This document shows positions 40,177 through 48,859 of a stretch of DNA of 51,437 nucleotides, in pieces. Within the stretch, counting starts at the first letter, position 1. Each line of letters opens with the position of its first letter. The position numbers and the translations under genes were made by a program. The notes under the pieces were generated by a model. It was not told where the DNA came from. It worked only from the letters and a program-made list of their open reading frames with translations, and did no database searches. Source of the stretch: JBOHUC01 sp050733935 (GTDB lineage Bacteria; Eisenbacteria; RBG-16-71-46; DASYSL01); the NCBI GenBank assembly GCA_050733935.1, contig JBOHUC010000130.1, positions 1 to 51,437 of the forward strand, written 5' to 3'.

Positions 40177-40731
40177 GGCGCCGCCCCCGGGCACGGCCGG
40201 GCCAAGTCGTGTTCTGACAGCGATCTTGCCCACCTGGATCGGGTCGACCCGGCGAAGCCAACCCGCCGTGGTCTGTGATCTCCGGACTTGCTGCACAGCA
40301 ACCACTCAGCAGCCACACAGCAAACACAGTCTTCGACGGTCTTTGGAGCGCCGGGGGCTTGTGCCGCGCCTTTCGGACCTGCTATCCTTGTGCGCGTTGC
40401 ACATTGGAAGATTCCTCAAGGACGTGGACGCTTGCAGCCTGCTCGACACCGTGAAGGGCGTCCCGATTCTTTTGGCACCCGCCGCCTTTTGAGTCGCCTG
40501 TCGACCTGATTCCGTCGGTTCCTTCGGTCACAACCCGCCCGACCGGAGGCGTATTTCCGACCACGGTGAAGAACGTCCGCGCATACGGACATCCCCGCCG
40601 GTCGGCGCGGCTTTTTGCCGCGCCGATCGGGTCCGTCGTCCGGTCGGGGGGGAGAGCGCCGCACCGCCCGCGGCGGCGAGTCGAACGAGCTCCATTCGGT
40701 TTCTGATCGTCGTAACTCTGGAGGATCGTGC
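40177..40731 (+). other. 555-bp gene-free stretch with promoter and hairpin
   Basis: No believable gene. A promoter-like pair TTGTGC (40359-40364), 18 bases, TATCCT (40383-40388) would start a transcript near 40395. That gives either a 340-base leader for the gene at 40732 or a separate small RNA. GGTCGGCGCGGC (40600-40611) pairs with GCCGCGCCGATC (40617-40628) around TTTTT. I do not recognise tmRNA, RNase P, SRP or 6S RNA marks. A 88-codon frame at 40226-40492 lacks coding character. Confidence 0.5.
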
Positions 40732-41322
40732 ATGCGTTTCTGGATCAGAATCTTCGCTGTCCTCGCCGTGCTCGCGACCGCCTCGCCTGCCGCCGCCGTG
40801 GACGACTGCGCCGACATCACGATGACGGTGACGGCGTCGTTCCCGAACGACCCGGGCTTCGAAGGCCTGTGGAAGTACTGCGTGACCGGAAGCTGGGACG
40901 TCACGAACAACGGCCTGTCGCACATCGACTTCTTCCTCGCGCTCAAGAATCTCGAGTGCATCTGCGATCCGGGAATCGTGAGTTTCCCGGACCCGGCGGG
41001 AAGCTCGACCGGCGAAGGCTGCACGTCCTACTACGAGGGGATCTATCAGTGCATGGGCGATCCGAGCATTCCGGCCGAGCTCCGTGCGCCGACGATCAAG
41101 TTCGAGCACGACGAGTGCGAGCCCGGAGTCTCGGGCACCGGCACGTGGTGCTTCTATTCACCGCTCCCGCCGGCTCCGCCGACGCTGTACGAGGATGCGG
41201 TTGCGATCAAGCACGGCCCGAACACCTGCATCGGTGATCTGTTCGGCGAGATGCCGATCGCCGATTGTTCGACGCCCGCGGCTCCCATGAGCTGGGGCGC
41301 GGTGAAGGCGCAGTACCGCTAG
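40732..41322 (+). CDS. small Cys-rich secreted protein ending in S-W-G-x-x-K-x-x-Y-R
   Basis: 196 residues, ATG with GGAGGA seven bases upstream. Signal peptide of about 22 residues (AVLATASPAAAV). The mature part has ten Cys residues, likely disulphide-paired outside the cytoplasm, and looks beta-sandwich-like (DITMTVTASFPND, WKYCVTGSWDVTNNGLSHID, PTIKFEHDECEPG). It ends SWGAVKAQYR, matching the last ten residues of 25409-25918 (SWGSMKSAYR); the rest of the two proteins shows no clear similarity. No named family recognised. It is followed by a terminator at 41426-41451. Confidence 0.75.
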   Translation: MRFWIRIFAVLAVLATASPAAAVDDCADITMTVTASFPNDPGFEGLWKYCVTGSWDVTNNGLSHIDFFLALKNLECICDPGIVSFPDPAGSSTGEGCTSYYEGIYQCMGDPSIPAELRAPTIKFEHDECEPGVSGTGTWCFYSPLPPAPPTLYEDAVAIKHGPNTCIGDLFGEMPIADCSTPAAPMSWGAVKAQYR

Positions 41323-41425
41323 AGACGCATACACGGCGATGCCGCCGGCTTCGGCGGGCGCGCCCGACAGAAGCCAAGCCGTACGGCCCGGGGGTCCCTC
41401 CGTCCAGGGGCCGCGACGGCGCGAT

Positions 41426-41451
41426 CGGCCCCGCTCTCCCCCGCGGGGCCG
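41426..41451 (+). terminator. rho-independent-type terminator before pckA
   Basis: CGGCCCCG (41426-41433) pairs with CGGGGCCG (41444-41451), followed by TTTCGTTGT. The T-rich tail runs into a TATACT (41460-41465) that may be the -10 of pckA, though no -35 is visible. The rest of 41323-41600 holds nothing else. Confidence 0.6.
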
Positions 41452-41600
41452 TTTCGTTGTATACTGCCCGTCGTTCGGTCGCCCCTCGCGGCGACGCCAT
41501 CGTTTTCGTTCCCAGTGGTTGCGAGTTTCCGAGCCGGAGGCCTCCCCGGGCCGTCCGTCACGCAACCTTCCCCCGAGACTCCCTGAGGAGATTCCCGCTC

Positions 41601-43316
41601 ATGTCGGCCGAGAAGTTCGCTGTTCCACCCTCGACCAACGTCGCCACGCTCGCCACCCGCGTTCACTCGAATCCGACGCAGGACGAGTTCCGTGCACTCG
41701 CGCTCGCCCACACGCCGAACATGGTGAAGACCGGCCGGGGCTCGATGAACAAGGTCGCTTCGATCGCGAAGGCGCGCTCGGCGGCGAACACGTTCGTGAT
41801 CTCGGACGATCCTTCGAAGCACACGGCGAAGACGATCTCGTCGGCCGATGCGGCGAAGTACATCGAGGCGCAGGAGGCGTACATCTCGACGCGCGAGCTG
41901 ATCCGCGTGGACGGCTACATCGGCAACCATCCCGAGACGCGCGTGCGCGCCACGCTGTGGATGACGATCGAGGGCGCGAACGTCGCCGCCATGCAGCAGA
42001 TCCTGTACTTCCCGTCGGATCCCGCGGAGCGCGCGAACTGGGTGCCGGAGTTCCAGATCATCTACACGCCCGGGCTCAAGGCCGAGGGCATGGACAAGAA
42101 CCGGCTCATCCTGGTCGACGTCGATCAGTACGTGACCCGGGTCATGGGCTCGGACTACTTCGGCGAGTCCAAGAAGGGCGGCCTTCGCATGCTGAACGCG
42201 AAGGTGTTCCGGGACGGCGGCCTCGTGCTCCACGCGGGGGCGAAGCTCACGCCCGTCCGCGGATCCGACGGCAAGGCCCAGCGGAAGCTCATCCTGGTGA
42301 TGGGCGAGAGCGGCACCGGGAAGACGACTTCGACGTTCAGCCCCCAGGGCGACGAGCACGTCGGGTTCAGCGAAAGCATCCAGGACGACATGGTCATGCT
42401 GTTCCCCGGCGGCCGCGCCTACGCGACCGAGAACGGATGCTTCGCGATCGCCCACGGCCTGCGCGAGGACAGCGAGCCCATCATCTACCGCGGCGCGGTG
42501 GCGCCGAACGCGTGGCTCGAGAACGTCTATCAGAACCCGGCCGGGGAGATGGACTTCCACAAGGGCGCGCTCACGTCCGCCGAAGTGAAGCCGCTCCACG
42601 ACGCGCTCGCGCGCTCCGGCGTCACCGCCGACGAGCTCACGCGCTACGAGTCGGGCGAGGCGACGTACGCGTGGACGAAGAACAGCCGGGTCATCATTCC
42701 GATGTCGGACATCGAGACGGCGGGGGATTCGCTCGACCTTCCCGCCGTGTCCGCGATCGGCGTCTTGAACCGAAACACGAACGTGATCCCGGGCGTGGTC
42801 CGGTTCCGGAATCCGGCTCAGGCCGCCGCGTACTTCATGCTCGGCGAGACGATGGGGACGGCCGCTTCGGGGGCGGACGCGGGCAAGGCGAAGCGCTCGC
42901 CGTTCACGAATCCGTTCTTCCCGCTTCGAAACGAGCAGATGGCGAACCGCTACATGGAGCTCGCGAAGACGATGCCGCAGGTGTTCAACTTCATGATGAA
43001 CACCGGTTGGGTCGGCGGCGACGAGAACGACGAGAAGGCCGGCCGTGCGCTCAAGGTGAAGATCCGCCACTCGAGCGCGATCCTGCAGGCGCTTGCCGAC
43101 GGCACGATCGAGTGGGTCGAGGATCCGGACTTCGGCTACGAGGTCGCGAAGGCGGTGCCGGGCGTGCCGGAGGAGATCCTTCGTCCGAAGACGCTGTACG
43201 CGGCGCAGGGTCGGCAGTCGGAGTACGACGAGTGGGTGCGGCGCCTTCGCGAGGAGCGGCGCGCGTACCTGGAAGGATTCCCCGGCATCGATCCGGCGAT
43301 CATCCAGGCCGTCTAA
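41601..43316 (+). CDS. pckA: phosphoenolpyruvate carboxykinase (ATP)
   Basis: Converts oxaloacetate plus ATP to phosphoenolpyruvate plus CO2 in gluconeogenesis. 571 residues. The P-loop reads MGESGTGKTT (235-242 for GESGTGKT), followed by SPQGDEHVGFSE in place of the usual metal-binding GDDEHGW, and a late VVRFRNPAQAAAYFMLGETMG corresponding to the GYTAK region. The Arg-rich substrate loop and IYTPGLKAEG section are consistent. Sequence is divergent from the enterobacterial enzyme, so it belongs to a distinct clade; I would still expect ATP use. ATG 41601 has GAGGAG about 12 bases upstream; the longer frame from 41265 crosses the terminator. A hairpin follows at 43347-43383. Confidence 0.82.
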   Translation: MSAEKFAVPPSTNVATLATRVHSNPTQDEFRALALAHTPNMVKTGRGSMNKVASIAKARSAANTFVISDDPSKHTAKTISSADAAKYIEAQEAYISTRELIRVDGYIGNHPETRVRATLWMTIEGANVAAMQQILYFPSDPAERANWVPEFQIIYTPGLKAEGMDKNRLILVDVDQYVTRVMGSDYFGESKKGGLRMLNAKVFRDGGLVLHAGAKLTPVRGSDGKAQRKLILVMGESGTGKTTSTFSPQGDEHVGFSESIQDDMVMLFPGGRAYATENGCFAIAHGLREDSEPIIYRGAVAPNAWLENVYQNPAGEMDFHKGALTSAEVKPLHDALARSGVTADELTRYESGEATYAWTKNSRVIIPMSDIETAGDSLDLPAVSAIGVLNRNTNVIPGVVRFRNPAQAAAYFMLGETMGTAASGADAGKAKRSPFTNPFFPLRNEQMANRYMELAKTMPQVFNFMMNTGWVGGDENDEKAGRALKVKIRHSSAILQALADGTIEWVEDPDFGYEVAKAVPGVPEEILRPKTLYAAQGRQSEYDEWVRRLREERRAYLEGFPGIDPAIIQAV

Positions 43317-43346
43317 GATCGCGCCGGGATCCCCCGTGGATCACCC

Positions 43347-43383
43347 GATCGCCCCGGTGGCCGAGCGGCCCGCCGGGGCGATC
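43347..43383 (+). terminator. hairpin after pckA
   Basis: GATCGCCCCGG (43347-43357) pairs with CCGGGGCGATC (43373-43383), an 11-bp perfect stem, followed by GCTTTCG. Weak U-tail. Confidence 0.5.
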
Positions 43384-43403
43384 GCTTTCGAGGAGACCGA
43401 CGC

Positions 43404-43826
43404 ATGATGCGGAATTCGTGGTTCCAGCGGGTGGCCAAGTCAACTTCACGCGCGGCCGGCCATCCGAGGGCGTTCCTGGCCGCTACTCTCCTGATCGTGG
43501 TCTGGCTCGCGGCGGGGCCGGTGTTTCAGTGGAGCGACACGTGGCAGCTCGTCATCAACACGGCTACGACGATCGCCACGTTCCTCATGGTGTTCCTGAT
43601 CCAGAACACGCAGAACCGCGACACAGCCGCGATCCAGCTCAAGCTCGACGAAATCATCCGGAGCCTCGAGGGGGCGCACAACGCGCTGCTCGACCTCGAA
43701 GAGCTGCACGACGACGAGATCGAGAAAATCCGGAAGCGCTACGAAGTTCTCGCGAAGAAGGCGCGCGCGGAGCTGCGCCGTGGCGGCCACGACACGGGGT
43801 CGCCGGAGGTCGCTGCGGATGCCTGA
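43404..43826 (+). CDS. low-affinity iron permease family protein
   Basis: 140 residues. Two membrane helices (about 22-42, FLAATLLIVVWLAAGPVFQW; about 48-68, INTATTIATFLMVFLIQ) followed by the family signature NTQNRDTAAIQLKLDEIIR and a charged coiled-coil tail (DDEIEKIRKRYEVLAKKARAEL). This matches the bacterial small members of the 'low affinity iron permease' family, whose transport role is inferred from yeast Fet4 and unproven in bacteria. GAGGAG precedes the ATG. It converges on the minus-strand gene 43844-44692 after 17 bases. Confidence 0.8.
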   Translation: MMRNSWFQRVAKSTSRAAGHPRAFLAATLLIVVWLAAGPVFQWSDTWQLVINTATTIATFLMVFLIQNTQNRDTAAIQLKLDEIIRSLEGAHNALLDLEELHDDEIEKIRKRYEVLAKKARAELRRGGHDTGSPEVAADA

Positions 43827-43843
43827 AGTCGCCGCAGGCGACT

Positions 43844-44692
43844 CTAGCGGTCCTCGCGGATGAGTTTGTAAGGACCGTTCTCGGTCGTGACTGCGATGGG
43901 CGGACCCCCCTTGCCCAGGCGCGTCGTGCGGAAGTCGCTCACCTGCTCGATCCGCCCCTCCCACGGGCCGTGCAGCGTGCCGTATTCGACCGTGGCGTTG
44001 TAGTCCTTCGGCAGGACGAGCTTCGCCGGCCCGTTCTTCGTCCTCGCCTCGAGGCCTTTCCCTTCGAAACGAGTGCCGGTCAAGGTCACCTTCATCGGAC
44101 CGTTCTGCGCTTCGGCGAGCACCTCGCCTCCGACCCTGGAAAGTGAGATCGGGCCGTTCTGGCTCGCGAGAATCATCTTGCTCTTCATTTCCGTGACACC
44201 GATCGGTCCGTTCGTGGTCGAGAGATCGAGGTTGAGCGAGGCCGGAGCCTCGATCCGGAACGACACACAGACCGACTTCAACTCCTTCGACGTCAGGCCC
44301 TCGTCATGGAGGTCCGATTCCGGCGCGACCGAGAGATATCCGTCGCGCGCGACGATGCGGATCGTCGGCAGGAGCGCGCGCGCTTTCGCGTCGGTGTCGG
44401 AGCGTGCCTCGACGCGCGCCTTGACGACGAGGCCCGGGCCCGTGCCGGCCGCGACTTCGACGCCGCCGTTCTGGCCCGGCTCGACACGGAGGACTCCGCG
44501 CGTCGCGGTGAGCTTGACTTCGCGGACTTCGCACGCGCGGCCGCCGTGGTCCGACCATTCGTTCTCGTCCTTGCACCAGTCCTCCCGCCACGATTCGGGC
44601 ACCGCGCGCGCGAGCGAGACGGGCAAGGCGAAGAGCGCAACGAACACCAATGCGAGGATTGCGAAGCCGACGCGTTCGATCCGTGCGTGCAT
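43844..44692 (-). CDS. secreted NGP-repeat protein (DUF4097-like beta-solenoid)
   Basis: 282 residues. Signal peptide of about 30 residues (LALVFVALFALPVSLARA). From about residue 150 the triplet N-G-P recurs in similar contexts: TTNGPIG, SQNGPIS, AQNGPMK, TKNGPAK, LHGPWEG, TENGPYK. The first three are exactly 18 residues apart. This fits the parallel beta-solenoid of DUF4097/adhesin-like proteins. One Cys pair lies near the N-terminus. Function unknown; envelope or periplasmic location is inferred. Single gene, own promoter not identified. Confidence 0.68.
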   Translation of the reverse strand: MHARIERVGFAILALVFVALFALPVSLARAVPESWREDWCKDENEWSDHGGRACEVREVKLTATRGVLRVEPGQNGGVEVAAGTGPGLVVKARVEARSDTDAKARALLPTIRIVARDGYLSVAPESDLHDEGLTSKELKSVCVSFRIEAPASLNLDLSTTNGPIGVTEMKSKMILASQNGPISLSRVGGEVLAEAQNGPMKVTLTGTRFEGKGLEARTKNGPAKLVLPKDYNATVEYGTLHGPWEGRIEQVSDFRTTRLGKGGPPIAVTTENGPYKLIREDR

Positions 44693-44844
44693 GAGTCACC
44701 GACCTTTCGAGAGGAGGAGCAAGGCGCGGGAGGGGCGACCCGAGACCGCCTCCTCGTTCGAGCGCTTGGATAGAGCGTGCGGCCTCAGGGTTGGTCCCGA
44801 GCAGGCCGAGTCGCCCGGCGGCGGGTCCGGCGGCGGCCGGCCGG

Positions 44845-45040
44845 TTGACGCTCCGGCACGGCGGGTGCTAGCGTTCGGGCGCAGGGCTCACGGGAACCGG
44901 CCGGTCTTCCGGCCCGGATCCGTCAGGAGCCCGCCAAAGGAATGGGTCAACGACACTTGGGCCAAATCGGGGCGCTCCGCCCCACGCGCGAAGGCTCCTG
45001 GGCCGGGATCGTCCCCGCCTCTCGGGAGCCCTTTTGCTTT
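44845..45040 (+). promoter_or_regulatory. promoter and attenuator-like leader of phoH
   Basis: TTGACG (44845-44850), 18 bases, TAGCGT (44869-44874) starts a leader of about 235 bases. Four segments are mutually complementary: 1 GGGCTC (44884-44889), 2 GGAGCCC (44926-44932), 3 GGCTCC (44993-44998), 4 GGGAGCCC (45024-45031). Segment 4 is followed by TTTTGCTTT. Pairs 1-2 and 3-4 would give a terminator; pair 2-3 would prevent it. I recognise no known riboswitch class. The rest of 44693-45111 has no gene. Confidence 0.5.
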
Positions 45041-45111
45041 GGTCCCGCCGTGGCCGGTACCGGTCGATTCGTGGCCGGTGACCGGACCTGAGGGGAGACG
45101 CCTCCACATCC

Positions 45112-46176
45112 ATGGCTCGCATATTCGTACGCAAGATTGGGATCGAGCACATCGACCCGCTCCATCTGCTCGGACAGAACGATCAGAACCTCCGCCTGAT
45201 CGAAAACCAGTATCCGGTGCGCATCACGCTGCGCGACTCGACTCTTTCAGTCGCGGGCGACGAAGCGCCGGTCGAGGACGCGACGCGCGTCCTGCGTGAG
45301 TTGGTCGGACTCGCCGAGCGCGGCCGCCTGGTCGAGGAGACGGACGTTTCGCGACTCATCGGCTCCGCGCTGTCGAACGGACACGGCGAGGATCGCGCTC
45401 CGCACGGGCGCTCGAGCACCACCGCGGAACGCGGCGACGGGAACGGCGACGCACCGTCGGACGAAGTCGCGGGCGACGGCATGACGTACGTCTTCGAGCG
45501 GAAGACGCTGCGCGCGCGCACGCCGAACCAGATCCGCTACTTGAAGGCGCTCGAGAGCCACGACGTCGTGTTCGCGATCGGGCCCGCGGGCACCGGGAAG
45601 ACCTATCTTGCGGTCGCAGCCGCGGTCCACGCGCTCAGGCAGAAGAAGGTCGAGCGCATCGTGCTCGTCCGCCCTGCGGTCGAAGCCGGCGAGAGCCTGG
45701 GCTTCCTGCCCGGCGACATGCAGGAGAAGGTGGACCCGTATCTGCGTCCGCTCTACGACGCACTCCAGGACTTGATGCCGTTCGAGAAGATCCGCCGCTT
45801 CCTCGAGCTCGGCGTGATCGAGATCGCGCCGCTCGCGTTCATGCGCGGCCGGACGCTCACGAACGCGTTCGTCATCCTGGACGAGGCGCAGAACACGACC
45901 GTCCGGCAGATGAAGATGTTCCTCACGCGCCTTGGCACCGGCGCGCGTGCCGCGATCACCGGGGACATCACGCAGATCGATCTCGCGAATCCCGAATCGT
46001 CGGGCCTCGTCAAGATCCAGGACATCCTGGCCGGCGTGGCCGACATCAAGTTCATCTACTTCGAGAAGAACGACGTGGTGCGCCACCGGCTGGTGCGCGA
46101 CATCCTGCGCGCATTCGACGAGTTCCACCGCACGCAGACGAATCCGGACGACGGCAGCGCCGAGCCCCGGGGCTGA
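45112..46176 (+). CDS. phoH: PhoH-family ATPase (YbeZ/PhoL type)
   Basis: 354 residues. The C-terminal P-loop ATPase has Walker A GPAGTGKT (157-164), Walker B AFVILDEAQN (about 253) and TGDITQID. Residues 1-80 form the KH-like N-domain of PhoH/YbeZ (IDPLHLLGQNDQNLRLIENQYPV). A low-complexity Gly/Asp/Ser linker (90-120) separates them. YbeZ acts with the endoribonuclease YbeY in rRNA maturation; here ybeY is two genes downstream, as usual. Start ATG 45112; the nearest purine tract (GGGGAGACG) is farther than normal, so translation may be inefficient or controlled by the leader. Confidence 0.92.
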   Translation: MARIFVRKIGIEHIDPLHLLGQNDQNLRLIENQYPVRITLRDSTLSVAGDEAPVEDATRVLRELVGLAERGRLVEETDVSRLIGSALSNGHGEDRAPHGRSSTTAERGDGNGDAPSDEVAGDGMTYVFERKTLRARTPNQIRYLKALESHDVVFAIGPAGTGKTYLAVAAAVHALRQKKVERIVLVRPAVEAGESLGFLPGDMQEKVDPYLRPLYDALQDLMPFEKIRRFLELGVIEIAPLAFMRGRTLTNAFVILDEAQNTTVRQMKMFLTRLGTGARAAITGDITQIDLANPESSGLVKIQDILAGVADIKFIYFEKNDVVRHRLVRDILRAFDEFHRTQTNPDDGSAEPRG

Positions 46177-46188
46177 TCCCCGCCCGCC

Positions 46189-48399
46189 ATGGCGAGCCCT
46201 CTTCGTCCCTCCCTGCCCGATCGGGCCGTTCCCGGCCGCGACATCGGTCGCCTGATTCGCCGCGCGGCGATCGCGCTGCTCGTGGTCGTGAGCGGAGTGC
46301 TCGCCTTCCGCGAGCCGCGCGTCGCAAGCCGCGGCTATCAGGTGGGGGACGTCGCGCGCGAGAAGGTGACGGCCCCGTTCGATTTCCACATCCGGAAGGA
46401 CGACGTCCAGCTCGCGCGCGAGCGCGACCAGGCGGCGCGCGAGGTGCCGCCCGTCCTCGCCCTCGACCCGCGCGTCGCGGCCGATGCGCAGTCGCGCTTC
46501 GCCGCGTTCAAGGAAAACGTGCTCTCGATCGGCGCGCGGGAGATCGGTCCCGCCGAGCGCCAGATCCTGCTTCGGCAGCTGCGCGTCCCGCTTCCGCCCG
46601 CGACCTATCCCGCGCTCGCATCGCCGGGGCGCGCCGAGCGCGTGCTCGACGCTTCGGCGGGCTATCTGACCGAGCTCTACGCCGCAGGCATCGTGACCGA
46701 CAAGCGCGGAACCGCGCTCGCCGGGCGCACGAACGTGGACGTCCGGACCGCGGCCGGCGAGCGGGTGACGCCGCTCGATTCGCTGTACGACGTGCGCGGA
46801 GTCGACGCGGCCGCGCGCGAGCGCGCCGGACGACTGTTCGGGGACGACCCGCCGGGCCGCGCGGCGTTTGCCGCGGTCGTGACCACCTTCGCGCGACCGA
46901 ACGTCCTGTTCGACGCGGTCGAGACCGAATGGCGCCAGAATCAGGCGCGCATGGCGGTTGTGCCCGACGTGGGCGAGGTGAAGAAGAGCGAGCGCATCTT
47001 GGACGTCGGCGAGCGGGTGACGCCGGCCGCGCTCGCCAAACTCCGCTCGCTCGAGACGCTCCAGGGCGAGATGCGGGGGCCGACCGACCTCTTCTATCCG
47101 TCGCTCGCGCGCCTCACGCTCCTCCTTTTGTTCGTGGTCGCGTTCGGCGTCTATGTCCGTTTCGAGCAGCCGCACACGTGGCGAAACGACGGTGTCCTTC
47201 TCCTGTGCGCGATCCTCGCGGCCGGGACGTTCGGGCTCGCCGCGGTCGTCACGGGCGTGTTCCATCTCCCGCCGTACGCGGTTCCGATCGCGTGGGCGCC
47301 ACTCATCCTCTCGATCCTGTTCGACAAGCGGCTGGCCCTCGTCTATTCGCTCCTGCTCGTGGTCGCGGTCTCCGCGGTCGCGGAGTATCCGCCGGGGTTC
47401 GTGCCGGTCGCGGCCGTGGGCTGCATCGTGGGCGTCTACTCCGTGCGAAGGCTCAGGCATCGCCGGCACTTCTACATGGCGCTCGTCTACATCGCCCTCG
47501 CGGTCGCGCTCGCGATCGCGGCGCTCGGGTTCGGGCAGCAGCAGCCAGTGCGGACCATACTTCGGGACGTGCTCGCGGGGATCGCGGGCGGCGCGCTCGC
47601 GGCGTTCCTCGCCATGGTGTTCCTGCCCGTCGTCGAGGCGATCTTCCGCGTGCCATCGGACATCACGTTGCTCGAGCTTTCCGACCTGAATCGCCCGCTT
47701 CTCCGGCGACTCATGATGGAAGCGCCAGGCACGTACCATCACTCGCTGCTCGTGGGCTCGCTCGCCGAGGCGGCGGCGGAGTCGATCGGGGCCAACTCGC
47801 TCAAGGCACGCGTGTGCGCGTACCACCACGACATCGGGAAGCTCACGAAGCCCGAGTACTATACGGAGAACGAAGCAGGCGCGGTTTCGCGGCACGCGAA
47901 GCTCTCCCCCTCGATGTCGGCGCTCGTCATCAAGTCGCACGTGGTGGAGGGGCTCGAGATCGCGAAGAAGGAGAAGCTTCCGCCGTCGGTCGCAGCCGCG
48001 ATCCCCGAGCATCACGGGACGACGATCATGGCGTTCTTCTACGCGAAGGCGCTCGAGGTCGATCCCACGACGCCGGATCACGACTACCGCTATCCCGGCC
48101 CCCGGCCGCAGTCGAAGGAGACCGCGATCGTGATGCTCGCCGATTCGATCGAAGGAGCCTCACGGTCGCTCTCGAATCCCACGCCCGCGCGTCTCCGCGG
48201 GCTCGTGAACAAAATCGTCGATCAGCGGCTTCACGAAGGTCAGCTCGACGAATGCGGCCTCTCGCTGGCCGACGTCGCGCGCATCCGCGAGGCGTTCCTC
48301 CAGGTGCTCACGGGGATCTTCCACGTGCGCGTGCCGTATCCCGAGCTTCCCGGCCGGGGTCGCGATGCCGATTTCGCTCGCGAAGGCCGGCGCGCGTAG
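46189..48399 (+). CDS. pgpH: 7TM-HD phosphohydrolase (PgpH/YqfF type)
   Basis: 736 residues. N-terminal membrane helix (about 24-42), extracytoplasmic 7TMR-HD domain to about 300, seven helices (about 305-510), then a cytoplasmic HD domain: YHHSLLVGSLAEAAAE and YHHDIGKL (H546/H547-D548), with PEHHGTT later. In Firmicutes PgpH hydrolyses cyclic di-AMP; the metal-binding HD pair is intact, so activity is expected, though the substrate is inferred from family. Gene order phoH-pgpH-ybeY is conserved in many bacteria. It overlaps ybeY by 35 bases. No c-di-AMP cyclase is in the window. Confidence 0.88.
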   Translation: MASPLRPSLPDRAVPGRDIGRLIRRAAIALLVVVSGVLAFREPRVASRGYQVGDVAREKVTAPFDFHIRKDDVQLARERDQAAREVPPVLALDPRVAADAQSRFAAFKENVLSIGAREIGPAERQILLRQLRVPLPPATYPALASPGRAERVLDASAGYLTELYAAGIVTDKRGTALAGRTNVDVRTAAGERVTPLDSLYDVRGVDAAARERAGRLFGDDPPGRAAFAAVVTTFARPNVLFDAVETEWRQNQARMAVVPDVGEVKKSERILDVGERVTPAALAKLRSLETLQGEMRGPTDLFYPSLARLTLLLLFVVAFGVYVRFEQPHTWRNDGVLLLCAILAAGTFGLAAVVTGVFHLPPYAVPIAWAPLILSILFDKRLALVYSLLLVVAVSAVAEYPPGFVPVAAVGCIVGVYSVRRLRHRRHFYMALVYIALAVALAIAALGFGQQQPVRTILRDVLAGIAGGALAAFLAMVFLPVVEAIFRVPSDITLLELSDLNRPLLRRLMMEAPGTYHHSLLVGSLAEAAAESIGANSLKARVCAYHHDIGKLTKPEYYTENEAGAVSRHAKLSPSMSALVIKSHVVEGLEIAKKEKLPPSVAAAIPEHHGTTIMAFFYAKALEVDPTTPDHDYRYPGPRPQSKETAIVMLADSIEGASRSLSNPTPARLRGLVNKIVDQRLHEGQLDECGLSLADVARIREAFLQVLTGIFHVRVPYPELPGRGRDADFAREGRRA

Positions 48400-48859
48400 G
48401 CTCGTCCTCGCTCCCGACGTCCGCGCGCGCTTCACGATCTACGGGCGCCGGGTGTTGAGGCGCGAGGGCGTGCGGCAAGAGGACGTGAGCGTGATCCTCG
48501 CCGACGATGCCCTGCTCCGGCGGCTCAACCGCACGTATCGATCGAAGGACCGCGCGACCGACGTGCTGTCGTTCACCTACACGGATCGCATCGGCACGAA
48601 CGGGGCCCGGGCGCTCGAAGGAGAGATCTTCATTTCGCTCGACCGGCTCCTCGTTCAGGCACGGCGGTACCGGCACGGGCCGGGGCGTGAGCTCCTCAGG
48701 CTCGTCACGCACGGCCTCCTCCACCTGTGCGGGCACGATCACATGAAACCCGGCGAACGGCAGATCATGCGCGCGGCCGAGAAGAAGGCGCTGGCGGGGG
48801 ACCTGCCGCCGCGCGGCGAGGCGGCGTTCGAAGCGGTCGTCCGGGCGGGGCTCGCATGA
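48365..48859 (+). CDS. ybeY: rRNA maturation endoribonuclease YbeY
   Basis: Zinc-dependent RNase for 16S rRNA 3'-end maturation and ribosome quality control. 164 residues. The metal signature HGLLHLCGHDH supplies H116, H120 and H126. The conserved RSKDRATDVLSF and EGEIFISLDR are present. The 35-base overlap with pgpH is longer than the 4-base overlaps elsewhere; a later in-frame start would remove part of the domain-leading residues, so I keep this start. Followed by two CNNM/CBS genes, the ybeX position. Confidence 0.93.
   Translation: MPISLAKAGARRLVLAPDVRARFTIYGRRVLRREGVRQEDVSVILADDALLRRLNRTYRSKDRATDVLSFTYTDRIGTNGARALEGEIFISLDRLLVQARRYRHGPGRELLRLVTHGLLHLCGHDHMKPGERQIMRAAEKKALAGDLPPRGEAAFEAVVRAGLA

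Noticed and set aside
40226..40492. 88-codon frame in the gene-free stretch
   Set aside because: No ribosome binding site, no hydrophobic or domain pattern, and its middle contains the promoter-like elements.
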